Source: Vitis vinifera
Taxonomy: Eukaryota > Streptophyta > Magnoliopsida > Vitales > Vitaceae
Direction: 5' to 3'
Length of the DNA: 64,000 nucleotides
Assembly (NCBI RefSeq): GCF_030704535.1
Contig: NC_081811.1
Span: 2,553,501-2,617,500, forward strand
This document shows, one piece after another, positions 37,183 through 50,779 of this stretch. The translations under genes and the position numbers were made by a program. Position 1 is the stretch's first letter. The number at the start of each line of letters is the position of its first letter. Below the pieces are notes generated by a model, which was given only the letters and a program-made list of their open reading frames with translations, ran no database searches and was not told where the DNA came from.

Positions 37183-40100
37183 TCAATAAGGTTTGTTCTG
37201 TTTGTTGTTGTCTCTTTTAAGTTGAACCTTCAACTTCTTACCGCCTAATTGGCATCCGTTCATCATACTAATCGCAGACTGAGCAGATGCTGGTGAATCA
37301 TAACTGACAAATCCTGAAAAAAGAGAGGCTGATTAGAGATTAAGAAAGAACCTCCATAACCTATATCATATTCAAAGGAAAATAGAAAATTTATATACCA
37401 AAACATTTGCTAGCACCAGTTGCTTTGTCGACAAAGACCTTGGCACTCAAGACCCTACCAAATTGTTGGAAGGCATGCGCAAGTTCATGATCACCAAATT
37501 CTTGAGGAATGTGATAGATAAATAGATTAGCACCAGGTGGACCTAAATTTTGGGGAGGAAAAAAAAACAATTAACAAGATACCACCACCAAGAACTTTTT
37601 AATGCTAAAAAATGCAACCATACATTCCCACAGCACACCACTCCCTCACCCCTACTCACAAAATGAAAAAAAAAAAAATAATAAATACAAGAGAGTGAGA
37701 GAGAGAGGTGGGGGAGGGTGTTGGAAGAGGACACCAACCTTCAACCTGACCCCCCGAACTTGCACCGGCACCTGAATTTGTTGGGGAGTTACTAGTCATC
37801 ATTGCAGGTGGCCTAGAACCAGGGGAACCACTCAAAGGCTGGTGACTCATAATTCCTCCATGATATGCCATAGGATACTGAAGACCTGGCAATGCAGGAT
37901 AAGCCGAGCCCATATAACTAGCAGAAGGCACAGCATAATTTCTAGGGGCCACAGCACGAGCAAGATCAGGAGCAATTGCACGCATGGCACTTCCTTGGTT
38001 TACTTGAGGAATCATATTATGGAAAGCAGCCTGACTCTGCATGGGTGGCATGCGATATTGCATAAGTCCATAAGCACCAGGAGCCTACAAAGAGAATGAA
38101 ATGAAAATCAAACGATAAACTCCATTACGATAAGGAATATTAGAAATGACAAAGTGTGACACAATAAAAAGAGAAAAGAGTGAAACAGGGATTAGAGGAG
38201 TTCAGTTCATGGCAATGGCAATGGCAGATCCCAGAAATTTGGTTCCAGGGGGCAATATTTAAGATTTAATAAGATAAAAAAATAAAAAAACCAGATATAA
38301 AAATTTAAATATTAATTGTAATTCTTATGATCAATACAGTTACAATTATTTCGTATGGATTTTCAGACTCTTTGAAGTGTTATATGATAGTTTTATAACA
38401 AATGCTATTAAATATATGTTTCTTCTTATACAAAATCAAGTATTTTTTTCATCTATTATTTGATTGTTTTCCAAACATACAAGATATATCAAATTGGGCT
38501 ATCAAATTAAACAATTCAGAAAAGATTTGAGTAATCAATTCCACAAGTATAAGATATATCAATCTAAGTAATTTCAATAATATATAACAGAAAAAGTTTA
38601 ATGAAATATCTAGATTATCAAACTGTACACATGATTATTAGCAAATTCAGCAATTTTATTAAAGAAATATCAGTATGAAAGTTCAAAAGAATTTCACACA
38701 CACACACACACAAAAAAAAAAAGTAAAAAGAAAAGACATAATAGGCATAAGATAAAAAGAAGTAATAACACATTTTGGTAAAAATTTTGAAAATTTACAT
38801 ATAAAAAAACTTAAAGATAGATTTTTTGTGGGGGCAAAAAATATTAAATGCACTTACCAAAAAGCTGCAAAAAATAGGATAAATTGGGCTCTTAATCTTG
38901 AGTTAGAAAATGATGTGTATCATTCTATTTTTCTTTTTCTCTTTTTTTTTTTTTATAAGCCATTTTTTCCTGGAAAAATCTGACAAAAAGGCTATATTAG
39001 AGTAAGAAGGGGTAAATGAATATGCAGCAGTTGTTGCATTATTACGATATGGTAACCGTCCCAAGATGTTCCAACACATTGGCTAAAGCATTGCATTATA
39101 TCAAACAACTGCATATAGTAATAAACAATGAGACTAACCTGATAACCATATCCATTGTATGGGGGAACATAACCAAGAGGCAAGGCTCCAAATAATGAAG
39201 GATGCTGTCCTGAATCAGCACTTGGCAAATTAGATGCCTGAGATTGAGCTTTCTGAGCCTTCCGAGCTTGTCTTTCCTTTTCAGTATCAGCCCATTTGAC
39301 AACTAGAGGAACACTTGAACCCTAATGCAACAGAAACTAATGGTCAGATAACCAATCATCGAATCAACTTCTCCATTTTTATAAGGCAGAAATCCACTAT
39401 CCCACTTCACAGAACTGGGGAAACCATATATACATGACCCTTCCCCCAGAAACTGTGTAGTGGATGAGCCTGGGACTGAACTTGGGACCTCTTAATTTGG
39501 GAGGGAGAGCATCTACCATTTTAGTTACCCATAGGAGCAAAATCAAGTTTTCCACATTATACCAAATTGAGATTTTCTGCCTCAATTTGCTCTTTTTTCA
39601 TGATGGCTGGGTTGGGTTTGGTTTGGTTAACTTTCCCAAGTTGCCCCCCCAATATCCAAGGTCTAAGTTTCTTTCATGTCAATATACCATTACGATAAAA
39701 TAGAGAATAACTTAGACTGTTTATGTTAAGAATTCTATTTCCTATTAAATCAAGAGAAGTCCAAGCATCCTCTAGTTTGACAGTGCAAACCAGAAGTTCG
39801 ATGCATCTATTTACCAACAACTATTTTTTAAAGAGCCATAGCACATAAGAAAGGGATCTTCTAGCAGTTAGTATAAGTTCTAAAACAATGATAATGAAGA
39901 ATTTCCAGCTGAAGCAACTGAGTTATGAAGACAAACCTCCATTTTATGCTTCCCATTGATCGCCTCCAGGGCTGCAAGGGCCTGTTCTTTGGTCTCATAC
40001 TTCAAAAAAGCACAACCTGCCATAAATAGAATAAATAGAGGTACAAATACAAACCATGTCAAGTTTGAGGTCACAATAGTCTACAAATAAACAATTCACA

Positions 40101-43100
40101 AAAGGAATAGGATTATGAAACAATACCTTTGCTTGTCTGCTGAGAACCTCTCAGAATTTGTAAGTCTTTTATAGTTCCATATTTAGAAAATAAAGAAGAA
40201 ACTTCAGCTTCAGAAACATTCTTCGGAAGCATACCAACAAAAAGTTTGTGCTCTGGATAGCAAGGATGGCAAAAAGTTATTTATTGAAATATATAAAACT
40301 ATAATATAGCACAAGGACATCATTTACAAAAGCAGCATTAGATAAAGAATAAGAACTGGCGCTGCTACATCCAAAAAGGAACAAGATTAAGGATGAAATA
40401 TGTAATTAAACAATGAAAATATATTACACCTAGCCTTTCCAACTCGCCATCTGCATACTTCACTTGCAACGGGCTAGATGCCTGAATTAGACAGAAAGAG
40501 CAGAATACCTTTTAATCAGACAAAGAATAACATGAATGCATCACAACCTAACAAAGTATGCAGCAAATTTTTAGGCAACGAATATAGGTGACTGAAATAT
40601 CTTACCACTTGATTTTAAATTTGCCATTGAATTTACATACACTTTAACTGTCCATATCATAGGATCTATAATCAACTATAGGCATAGGATCTATATTTAT
40701 CCCTAATTTTCCTGTCAAAAAATGAAACCCAACTGAGAATCTAGCCTAGGCACTCATTACTGAGGTCTGGAACATACCTAGTTTTGTAAGCACACGTCTT
40801 TTTGACAACAGCCCATAGCAGACAAGAAGGAATCCAGCAACCATGAGTCTCAGCGTTAAAACACGGTTAATTGAAACTTAACTAGAACATGAATTAATTG
40901 TACACTTTGTCAGGATTATATCAAAGAACTCAGAATGCTCCACATCTACCTTACCATACTAATAACCTTGTCATAGAATTTTTGTATCAAACACTAACAG
41001 ACACTTGGAAAGCAAGCCGCAAGCCAAAGTTGGTATGCTCTCGAGTACATTTCTTTCTTTGTTGGTTTTCATTGGCAACAATTGTTGCCTTTATCTTCCC
41101 TGAGTGGTAATTCAAGTGAGATGGTTATGTAGCATGTCAAACATCCTTTTCTTTATTGGATAGGAATCAAGCAAATAAGGCAAGTACAGAACAGAAAAAT
41201 GGATGCAATCAAACAAGGGAAGTATAAATTATAAAGTCACCCCAGAAAAGGAGCATAATAAAGGAAAATAGGAAGAACCCACGGTCCCCTGAAACTGGAG
41301 AACATCCCATTGACTTTGCAATCACTTAGGATAAACAACTGTAATGGCTAATGAAGGCTCCACATCACTGACATGGAAACCTAGGCACTATGGTAGAGAA
41401 TTTCTAATTAGGCCAAGGTAGAAGATTTCTAACTTGTTGCTTTGAACAGAATTTCATGGGCAAGAGAGGAGAAATTACGGCAGCATGCTGTGGTTTGGTC
41501 TACTTTTTTATTTTGCTTATTATGTTTGCACAGTTTTTTAATCATTTTTTAAAACTTTTTATCTTTGCCGCTTTTATTTCATAAGCCTTTTCTTTTTTGC
41601 TTTCACCTCACTTTCTAGAAATATGGTTTGAACTACAAAACATGATTTAAAATTTTTACATAAAGCATTTGGAAGTTTCAAAATGTTCCTCCTTTTGGGA
41701 TGGACCAAAATGAAATGGCAAAGAACTTGAGACCACTAAAACTACATGTTTCTATCTTTTCAAGTGGAATGATTTGCAGATCATGATATATTTCATTTGA
41801 AATATTTGTGATTTTGGGTTTTACACTAACAAGGTAAGGTAGAAATCCTATATGTATGACAAAATTGAAATTAAAAAACCCTAACTTGGTAAAGTAGAAA
41901 TAACCATATATGATGAAATTGAAATTATTTTTTTCCTTAATTTTCATGATAATGTTTTATAAATTAGATAAATTGGTAATCATCAAATTCTAACTGATAA
42001 TATATCATATTTATGGATTTACATTGTCTTTACTAATCAAAAAAAATTTTTTTTTATGGATTTACATTATTTAACAGAAATTCTGCTTCCTTCCTTTTTT
42101 TGGGTTACAATTTAATAACGTCCACAAAGCATTTTGGAGAGACTTGGCCTTATTTTAAGTCATGAACAGAAACCATGTAAAGTACACATGCAAGGCCACC
42201 CATATCCATTGTAATATTTCTGATGGTGCACTGTTCATAATGATGAAATAAGTTTTTCTAATGACATTTTCACAAGGAAGGTGTCTTGACAGCATCCATG
42301 AAAAATCTTAAGTTTGAAATTTGTTTTTTTCTTTACTTTTAATTTTGTGATAGTGGCATGATTCAGGGCAGGCTCCAATGCCCCATTACAATCAAACTGC
42401 CCCAATTTTCTTACACTTTTTCATCACAGGAGTAAAATAAAATGGAGGCATTCAATTTTCTTGCCCTTAATCCTCGGTCCTTCGATCAACTAAATATTTG
42501 GATCCTGTCTCCAACAGTTCAGAGAAAAGTCCATTTTCATATTTGGACAGAGTCCCCGCCTGGGTCACAGGCCTAACGAAGCATGTTAGGGTTACATAAC
42601 TTGATCACAATGAAGTCTATGTACCGAAAATAAACAAGTTTATACATGCATCTGCAGCAGCATCATGCCACATGAAACCAATATGGGAAATGTTTACATG
42701 TTTCTGAAAAGTACATTAACAAACTTATCGGTAGTTATTGGTAGTTAAGATCAACAATTTCCACGATAATGCACAAGTTTGAGAAATTTAATGACAATGT
42801 TTTACATCAGCACAAACAAACAAAACAATAGAAAGAGATCAGAATTCAACTAACCCCGGGGAGAGTTCGCTTATTATGACACGCATTTACTGCCTTGTCT
42901 GCTTCCTGTCTGGAAGGACATATAACAAAACAGCAACCTGAAAAACCAAACGGAAAAAGCAAATTAGGGTTTCAAACACCACCAGACACATTCAAACCAC
43001 TCAAATCTGACACCAGATCGAAGAAGGAGCGCGAATCACGCATTCTCGATCTGGCAAAAACTCCATAGGAAAATCGAAAATGCGGCTAGAATTGGAGGAA

Positions 43101-43315
43101 ACCGAGAGAAGACGAGATTTGGCGAGTGCATAAGGTTGCTGAAAACCTCTTGAAGCACGCGTGGCTTTGTCCTTGATGATGTTGACCTCGTCCACTAGAG
43201 CGAACTCTTTGAACATTGCCAGAAGCTGAGCTTCGGTCATGTTCTTGGGCACTTGCCCTACGAAGAGCTTGACGCTGTCTTCGCTGGCTTTTCGCGGTTT
43301 AGGAGCTTCCGCCAT
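37183..43315 (-). CDS. BRN1: Bruno/CELF-type RNA-binding protein, three RRMs
   Basis: Nine coding exons on the minus strand: 43315-43147, 42937-42855, 40481-40430, 40252-40127, 40016-39937, 39321-39139, 38084-37739, 37542-37399 and 37313-37183. They join in phase to 437 residues with stop TGA. RRM1 starts near residue 16 ([11 protein letters not shown]), RRM2 near 104 ([13 protein letters not shown]), and RRM3 near 352 ([13 protein letters not shown]). A Gln/Ala/Pro/Met-rich linker joins RRM2 and RRM3. This 2+1 RRM spacing is the CELF/Bruno arrangement. Arabidopsis BRN1 and BRN2, of nearly the same length, bind the 3' UTR of SOC1 mRNA and delay flowering; another name used is RBP-DR1. Whether this is the BRN1 or BRN2 counterpart is uncertain. 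Confidence 0.92.
39405..39545 (-). repeat. tRNA-derived SINE-like sequence in Bruno-like intron
   Basis: Minus strand reads ATGGGTAACTAAAATGGTAG, then ATGCTCTCCC, and later GGTCCCAAGTTCAGTCCCAG. These resemble degenerate A and B boxes of a tRNA-type RNA polymerase III promoter at roughly tRNA spacing, with a non-tRNA tail. I see no clear target duplication or poly-A tail, so this is tentative. Confidence 0.35.
42964..42972 (-). promoter_or_regulatory. Telo-box in first intron of the Bruno-like gene
   Basis: AAACCCTAA on the minus strand, just inside intron 1 and about 350 bases from the start codon. Such boxes near the 5' end are common in plant genes for translation and RNA processing. A function here is inference. 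Confidence 0.35.
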
Positions 43316-46300
43316 AAATGCCGGCGCTTTCTCTCTCTACTTTCTTGGACTTTCTCTCTCTATTTTCTCTCACTTTCCCGAGCTTTTATTTATTTTTTCC
43401 CCTGAGAGAGTCGTCGCTCGTTGAGACCAGCTTGGGGGAAATGGGGGACTTCTGGATGGCAAAGTTGGATCTTCATAGATATATTGTAATTAAATGCCTG
43501 CAAATGCCCCTAATGTTGATTATATCCACGAAACTGCCATTACATATGTCTCGACTTCAATCTTCCTTCCAAATTGTATGTTGTAAGGAGCGAAGATTTC
43601 AAACGAGTTGGGATTTCCATTGACCTTATTGCCCTTCCCTCTCTTCCTTTCTTTTCTCTCTTTATTTATTCACATATAATCCAATATTAAAATAATAAAT
43701 ATTCATATTTAATATATTTATAAATAACTAGACAAACATTTTGGTTCAATTTTAAAAAATATGTTATGAAATTGTGTATGATTCTAGAAGCTCAATTATT
43801 GAAAGTAAAAAATTTATAGCCTTTTTAAAATTAAAAATGAGCATTAAAAAAATTAAAAAAAATACATATCAAACATGTTTTCTGAATTTTAAAACTATTT
43901 TTTGTTTGTATTTTTAAGAATAATTTTCAAATAAAATTTAAAGTTTTTAATTTTAAATTATCCTTTATCAATATTAATGAGATAAGACTGCATCACAATA
44001 GAATTGAAATTGAAAAAAGTTTGTAATTGTTTTATAATGAAGAAAAAGAATTCAGTATTCAACTTAATCTCTAACTTAACGAGACAATCTAATTAAGGAG
44101 ACAAAGTAACAATGACTTTTTGAGATTTTTGCACAATAAAAAATATCAAAAAACTTGAGCCTAAGTGGTAATGTTTTTATTCAAATAATTTTTAATAAAA
44201 ACATTTTTAAGATAATCATTTATTAAGTGTTGTTTTTACCAAATATTACAAATAATATTTTAATACTATAAATGTTTTAAAAAAGTCTTTCATAAATTTT
44301 GTTAAATACTTTACTTTTTTTCAAAAATACTATCAGATAGACTCTAACATTGTCGTAGCTCATATCATATAATTTTTTCTAGAGAAGGAAAAAAAAAACC
44401 AACTTTTTGTGGCATAAATTAGAAGCTTAAGACCAATTTGGAAATGACCCAAATGATAAAAATGGGGATGAAACCTCCTATATGACCCACAATAATAACT
44501 AAATTTTGTAGCAATAGCCCAATAGACAAACGATTGTAAGGGTTTTGGATAATGGTAGCTTCCTTTATCCCTTGAGTTGGGTCATGATTAGAAATGTTGG
44601 GAGCCAATATTAATTATAGAAAGTGGTGAGGTACCAAACTCATTTCTATTGGTTTTCTTGCTTATCCACTAATGTTGACTGCCGAGAGTTAGATTTTATG
44701 TCAAATTCCTAGTCTTTATCGGTTACCTATTCATTACAAAGATGATTGTTGGGGATTACGATACTTGCCCATGAAAAGACCTTACTATTATTGTCTAAGT
44801 TGTCACCTAGTAAAGTAATGACTTTTGAATAGAATAATAATAATATTAATTTTATTAAATATAAAATAAAATAATTATCATATGTCAAAAGGGAATTATT
44901 TTTTCTTAAATTCAAAATATTAAACAAAATAAATTAAAACTTATGACCATTAAGATGGGTATATATATGGGAAGAATTTTGGTATGGATATAATTATAAT
45001 ATAATATAATCTCCAAAAAGACACGTGACAAACACGTTTGTTAAAATTAGGTTCGAAATTTGACTATTTTGGCTTGGATAATGGGTTTGTAGAGAAGAGG
45101 ACAGGGATGTAAATATATATATAGAAGGGTACAATGGTAGTTTAGCGTGAAAATCGAGGTACAAAGATAAGTACGCCAGACTGTCCCGCCAAGCCTCCTC
45201 CAGTACTAAATATACTGCTCACTGCAAGTTGCGCCTTCGGCCATATAAGCTATAGCTATATTCACGGAACGGTAAAAAAATTTATTTATTTATTTTTTCA
45301 ATAAAATAAAAAGAGTTTTTTTAGCTCATTAACCTTTCTAAGTAAAAATGATAAAAAAAAAGAGGCTATCTTGTTCGCTTATTAATATTTAGTATATATA
45401 TATTTATATAAAAGAATATTATAGACAATAGACAATAATTTTCTCACATTTAATTTATCATAAAGATAAAAAATAAAAAATAATTAAAATTTATTTTAAT
45501 TATTTAATTTTTAAATAAAACATATAAAATAATTTATTAATTTATTTTTTTGTCTCTATTTCTTCCCTTATGCATGTATAAATTTTTTTATTGTTTTAAA
45601 ATAATTATCAATATAGGTAAGGAATTTTTTTTTTTTTAAAAAAAAAAAAAAGCTTCACGGTCTTGAAAAAAAAATTCTCTTAAAAGTCTTTTTCAATAAG
45701 TTACTTAACGTTTAATAAAATTATCAATATAGGTAAGGAATTTTATTTAAAAAAAAAAAAAAAAAGCTTCACGGTCTTGAAAAAAAATTTAATATTAAAA
45801 AAAAATTATCTTAAAAGTCCTATTCCTTATACGATAAGTTACTTAACGTTTAATAAAATTTTATAATGGGTCTTGGCCACCAACTTCCATGAGATGGATA
45901 AAAAGTGGATTTAACAGTATATTTTTTGTTCATAATTTACAAGGAAAGTACCCAATAGCGTAGAACTAAGAAGTCAATTAATACCCCATTCAGATAGAAA
46001 ATTGTCCAATTGAAAAGTATTTGAAGTCAGGATGGTTTAAAAAGAAAAGAACAAAAACATGGAAGTGGTATATTTTAATGCGTGTCATTATATGAGCTAA
46101 AGTATGTTCTAAGCAACTGTTATGAAAGTCAAATTAGGGTTTGTTGTACCTAAATCTCTAGTTGAAGGCGTACCAGTCAGATCCCGATCAAGCAGCAGCC
46201 ATTGAAGTTTCATGGTGTTCCCACTGAGCTTCCACGCTTGCTGGGTCAACCTCTCTATCTGGGGTCAACCTGTGTGATTTCTCAAACAGTGTCAAAGCAT

Positions 46301-46710
46301 AACCAGAGAGAAATGGCAATGGAAATACAAAACAGGCTGGTAGAAAAGGGAAAGAAAAGACGGAAACAAAAAAGTCACAAATCCTTTTATTGTTAGGTTG
46401 ATGACAACAACAATAGCATAACAGGCACAACAATTGCCGATAATTCCGCTCAATGGGATACAGCTACACCCTCAAGAAAAGTGGGGGTGATGAAGAAAGA
46501 ATACGGTGCCCCTTAAGTAAGGGTGGTGCTATCTAAACCTTTTTAGGAAGAACCCATTAAAGTTTGGGTCTCCTCGTGAGAGATGTTAATCCAAATCACC
46601 CAAAAAATGGAAGGGGAAAATTATAACCAGGCGAATTTTCTCAACCCGGACTTCAAATAAGAGAGGTATATGTAATGACATGGATAGTTGCAGATGCACA
46701 ATATCATGGG
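43316..46710. other. Intergenic region between carrier and Bruno-like gene
   Basis: 43316 to about 43460 is the Bruno-like 5' UTR and promoter, with CTTTCTCTCT tracts. 43640-45850 is AT-rich without coding signal and contains a TATA-type repeat near 45110 and the tandem repeat at 45605-45860. 46160-46700 is of more balanced composition and may be the 3' UTR or trailer of the carrier gene. The minus frame 46188-46433 has no recognised domain. Confidence 0.5.
45605..45860. repeat. Tandem direct repeat, two units of about 116-140 bp
   Basis: TTATCAATATAGGTAAGGAA, an A run, GCTTCACGGTCTTGAAAAAA and GTTACTTAACGTTTAATAAA occur in the same order at 45605-45720 and 45721-45860. The second unit is longer by A/T insertions. 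Confidence 0.85.
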
Positions 46711-49700
46711 CTAGATGGCATTCAGTCCAGCAAACTCTCTCAGCTTCTCCAGGAGGATAAAGGTGATTGTAGTCTGCGGACCCAATCTTGCAAAGGTTGC
46801 AAAGCCCCTGCAAAAGATTTTGATATTGTTAGCAAGTGCGAAGGGAGATTCTCTGCACAAATTTTGAGTCTGATTCCTTATTTTCATTTGGTTTGTCCAA
46901 CTGCCCAAGCGGACTAGTGCCAGATGATTAACGTTTAAGGCATATAACTAGCATGTAAAAGAGCTCACCCTTTGTAAAGTGCCCTGGGGCCTTCAGTAAG
47001 TATTACCTGAAACAAAACAGTATTAATACATTATACAATAAGTCGAGGTGTACATATAAATCTTAAAAGTTTCTTTTATCTATATCTTAAAGTGCTGAAT
47101 ATGGCCAATTTCAGTCTCGGTAGTGTAACTAACATTTGGTGCAAAACAGCACACACATCCCCCCTCCTCATGCGTGCACAGACAGGGAAAAGAAAGAAAA
47201 CGAAAGACAAATATGTGAAGAAAAAAACATCAGCAATATTACACAACCAATCTGCTCTGCCAAAGATGAACTATTACATAGCCAGCAAGACCTAATTCAG
47301 TGGCCATTTGCATAGCGATTTTTTTTTTTTTATCAAATCAGACCATAGAAACAACAGGAAAGAAGTGGAGAAGTAGCAAAGAAGCAGACAAAGTAGTTTC
47401 CAAGAAAAAGTGCATCAAATATTCAATCATCCAAATACACGGATCAAATTTTATACCACCCCATATGTATAATGGTTAGGAAAGCAAAGCAGAATAAGGG
47501 TCATGGTTGCAGCTGCAGTGCAGTCATGAAATGGTCCATTCAATCCACCAGATTAGCCAAAAGAACAATGATCATGTAAAGGACAAAAACAATCATTGAG
47601 CGAAAGGAGAGAAGTGCTGCCAAAACATTGCTTCAGTTCCAACGCTCAACCAATTTAGGCTGCTAAACCCTTCTTTAAAACTGATCCTAAGTACATTATT
47701 CCCTTCCATATTAAAATAGGAGTATAGGACACCCCCTCAATAAAAATCAGAAAAATGACGAGAGAATTAAAACTCTGTGATAACCAAAACATAATTCTGT
47801 GAATGTAAACATTAAAGTTGAAATTTAGAGAGGAATAACAAAAACAAAGGTGATACCTGGTATGCGCAATGAAATCCATTTTTATAGTTCCCAGCTACTT
47901 TAGATTCTCGTTGCAACATGAGACGGGTTTTAATCATGTCCATGGGTGCAGTAATAAGGGTACTCAATCCTCCAGCAACTGTGCTTGAGCTTCATAAGTT
48001 AAAAAAAATACAGTTAGCTATTGTCCCTGGGAAATAACAATGCAAATGCTATAACATAGTTGTTGCATAAAAATGTTATACAAAGGCCTGTCACTACTTC
48101 ATACATGACAAAGATTTGTTTCACATCCATGTCAAATGTCAAGTCAAGTCAACAGTCATTGGCTAAGGTTTTTGTGTTTCAGACTACCAACTTCTGTCAT
48201 TGATATGAAAAGTTCAGGTTCAAAACACTCAAATTACTAGGCTCGTTTTGCAACAGTCACAGCTCTAAAGAAGAAAAAGAAATTCGGAGTGGAGTTATAC
48301 ATGAGATGCAGATGAAATCCTTCTTCAAGAGGTGTCCACCTCATTAAAATCTGCATCAAACTAAAGTCAAGAAAAGTTTAATGAATCCATACAGGAAATG
48401 GAAAATAAAAAGAGACTCATTTTAGATTACCAATCAACAAAAAGGCAAACCATTCAAAAATCATTGAAATTACTTCTGTATATTCAAAGTGAAAATAGCA
48501 TGCTTAGAACTTGACCTGCTTGGTTTCATCATATGTTGCTAGCTGTGATGCAGTCAAAGCACCAGCCCTGACCATAGCAGGGCCAACTCCCTTCCAAAGA
48601 GCTTTTATTCCCTCTTCTGATATAATTTTGCACATTTCACCAATTGCTCCTCTTCTCAAGTTTGACTTCATCTGCAAGCGCACCTGGAAAAAAGAAATAT
48701 GATTTCTAAGACAGTTTTAAGATGAAAAATCCAAAAAAGCCTGACATGGTAGTGTAACCTTTAGAACTTCCATTGGATTGGTCAGCGCAGTAGCTAGGGC
48801 ACCAGAGAATACTCCAGATGCAATCTTAAGCAATAGATTAGTTGACCCAAAAGCCCACTTGCACACATATTTTGAAGGTTCATACAACCCTAAACGGAGA
48901 CCTCCATACAGAACCGACCTTGTCAATGCTGGCATCAATCCCAGATACAAAGACTTAGGTCCTTCTTTCTTCACCACTTCAACAAAAATCCGTCCCTGTT
49001 CACATCAAAAGTTGAGAAAACTAACTGCAACTTGATTCAATAAACCATATTATCAAAATAAAAGATACATTAAAAAGCTTCATTCAGTTACCATTCCATT
49101 CAAGGGACCTCTTCCACCAACAAGTTGCATCTGCAACCTAACTTTAAGAACATCTGCATATCAAGCAGAGAAAAATTACAGAACAATAGATCCAATGGTG
49201 TAGGAATTTTCCCTGTAGTACTTTATTCTTATAATATTTCCTTCAAGAAAGTTTAAGGATTCACTTCCAGTTCACATTGCATAAACAAGCAGGTAACCCA
49301 TTCATCAAGAATCATGACCTGTACATTTCAGCTTCAAATCCTTATCATCATGTGATATGCCAATTTCTGTCAGTACCCTGATTCTACCCCCAACTTCCAG
49401 ATCTAATGTACTTATCCATTAATACTCTAGATAGATTATGCTAAGCTGCAACCACAAAGTGAATCTGGTGAAAATATGAAATATTTTTCTTGGGGTTGGA
49501 TGGTTGACAGACCTAAGCCTAATTTATATGGCTTCATTAGATTTTTCAATATCTTACAAGTTTAACACCTCTCTTTGTCCTCTGTTGTGGCTTGAGTAAC
49601 TAGCCATCATCCAACCTAATTCAACTTACAATAGACAAACTGAAATTCATGATAAGCTAGATGTGGTACCCATTTGGTAATCTGGATGTGGTATACATTT

Positions 49701-50779
49701 GCCATTAGCAAATGTTGTGTATTACACAGCAACCTCATACTGTAACTCTCAGGACTTTCTCTACCTAAGAATTGCAAGCCCAGGGAAGATTTAAGATTAT
49801 GCAACTTGAGTTGACACTGAGCAATTGTTTGGAAGCAATAGTGATAATACACACATCAAGAATTCACTTAGGATTTGATGTTTGAGATATGCAAGAAATT
49901 CCACTTTTCTTTCAAAGGCATCACCAATTTATTTGTTCATTGATGATAAATACAAAATCAAATCAATCTACTGAAATCACGGAAGAGAAACAACCTAAAG
50001 GATGAGTGATAGCAGTTGCAGTTGCAACTGAAATTCCACTAGCACCAAAGTGATAAACAGCATTGGATGGTGACAACGCCCAATTCCGACTTTTATTCTC
50101 TTTCATAGAACCTGAATATTTCAATTATCAGAACTCAAATTTGCACTCTAATGAACAAAAACAATCATGGATACAGATTATTAAACAGAATAGAACATAG
50201 ATACAAAAACCAAAAATCTTTAATGTTCCGTTTGGTTGCTTAAGAGGCGTCATAATGAAACAAACTATGTTTTCTTTTTAATGATCCGAGAAAATAGAAA
50301 CCACCAAGCAAATGTGACTAATCAACCTACAACTTAACATGAAACTCCAAATTTCTCTTTACTTTTCTTGTTCCTCGACTATTCAGCGACCAAACAAATG
50401 TTAAAGATTGAAACAAGTTTTCGGATCTAGCGACTAGTTGCAAGTATATTTAAAGCCTAAGAACCTTTTGAATGTCATGTTTCGTTTGATTGCTGAGAAA
50501 ACTGTAGGCAAATAAAAGAAGATACAGTTTTGAACCTCAAATTTCACGTTATTTAGGATTCAACACAATGACCTCCACTCCATTGAGTCTAATCACCATT
50601 ATCAGTTGAGCGTTTGCTTTATTTCTTTTTTTTCTTTTTCTTTTTCTTTTTTCTCAAAATATATCTTAAAATTGAAGATTTATTCATTTTTCTTTTCTCA
50701 GTGGCCAAACAGAAAGTTATTTTAGCGAGAAAATATGAAGAGAACCTGAAAGTGAAGATTTCTCCGACCCGCTCTCCAT
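46711..50779 (-). CDS. Mitochondrial carrier (SLC25) family protein, nine exons
   Basis: Minus-strand exons 50779-50746, 50111-49995, 49153-49092, 48995-48759, 48683-48516, 48350-48301, 47989-47857, 47006-46969 and 46807-46711 join in phase to 311 residues, the normal SLC25 length, ending in TAG. The three repeats each carry the PX[DE]XX[KR] signature: PLDVLK at 49-54, NPMEVLK at 144-150 and APMDMIK at 237-243. Each should span the inner mitochondrial membrane twice. Overall it resembles the uncoupling-protein/dicarboxylate-carrier branch, but the substrate cannot be read from the sequence. The start ATG at 50779 is chosen because it gives a short exon (MESGSEKSSLS) splicing in phase; an in-frame ATG further upstream at 50935 gives an unlikely extension. 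It appears to correspond to what I recall as AT4G03115. Confidence 0.92.

Noticed and set aside
46188-46433. Minus-strand frame ending WEHHETSMAAA downstream of the carrier
   Set aside because: The carrier already ends in a normal stop at 46711 and this frame has no recognisable family; more likely 3' UTR.
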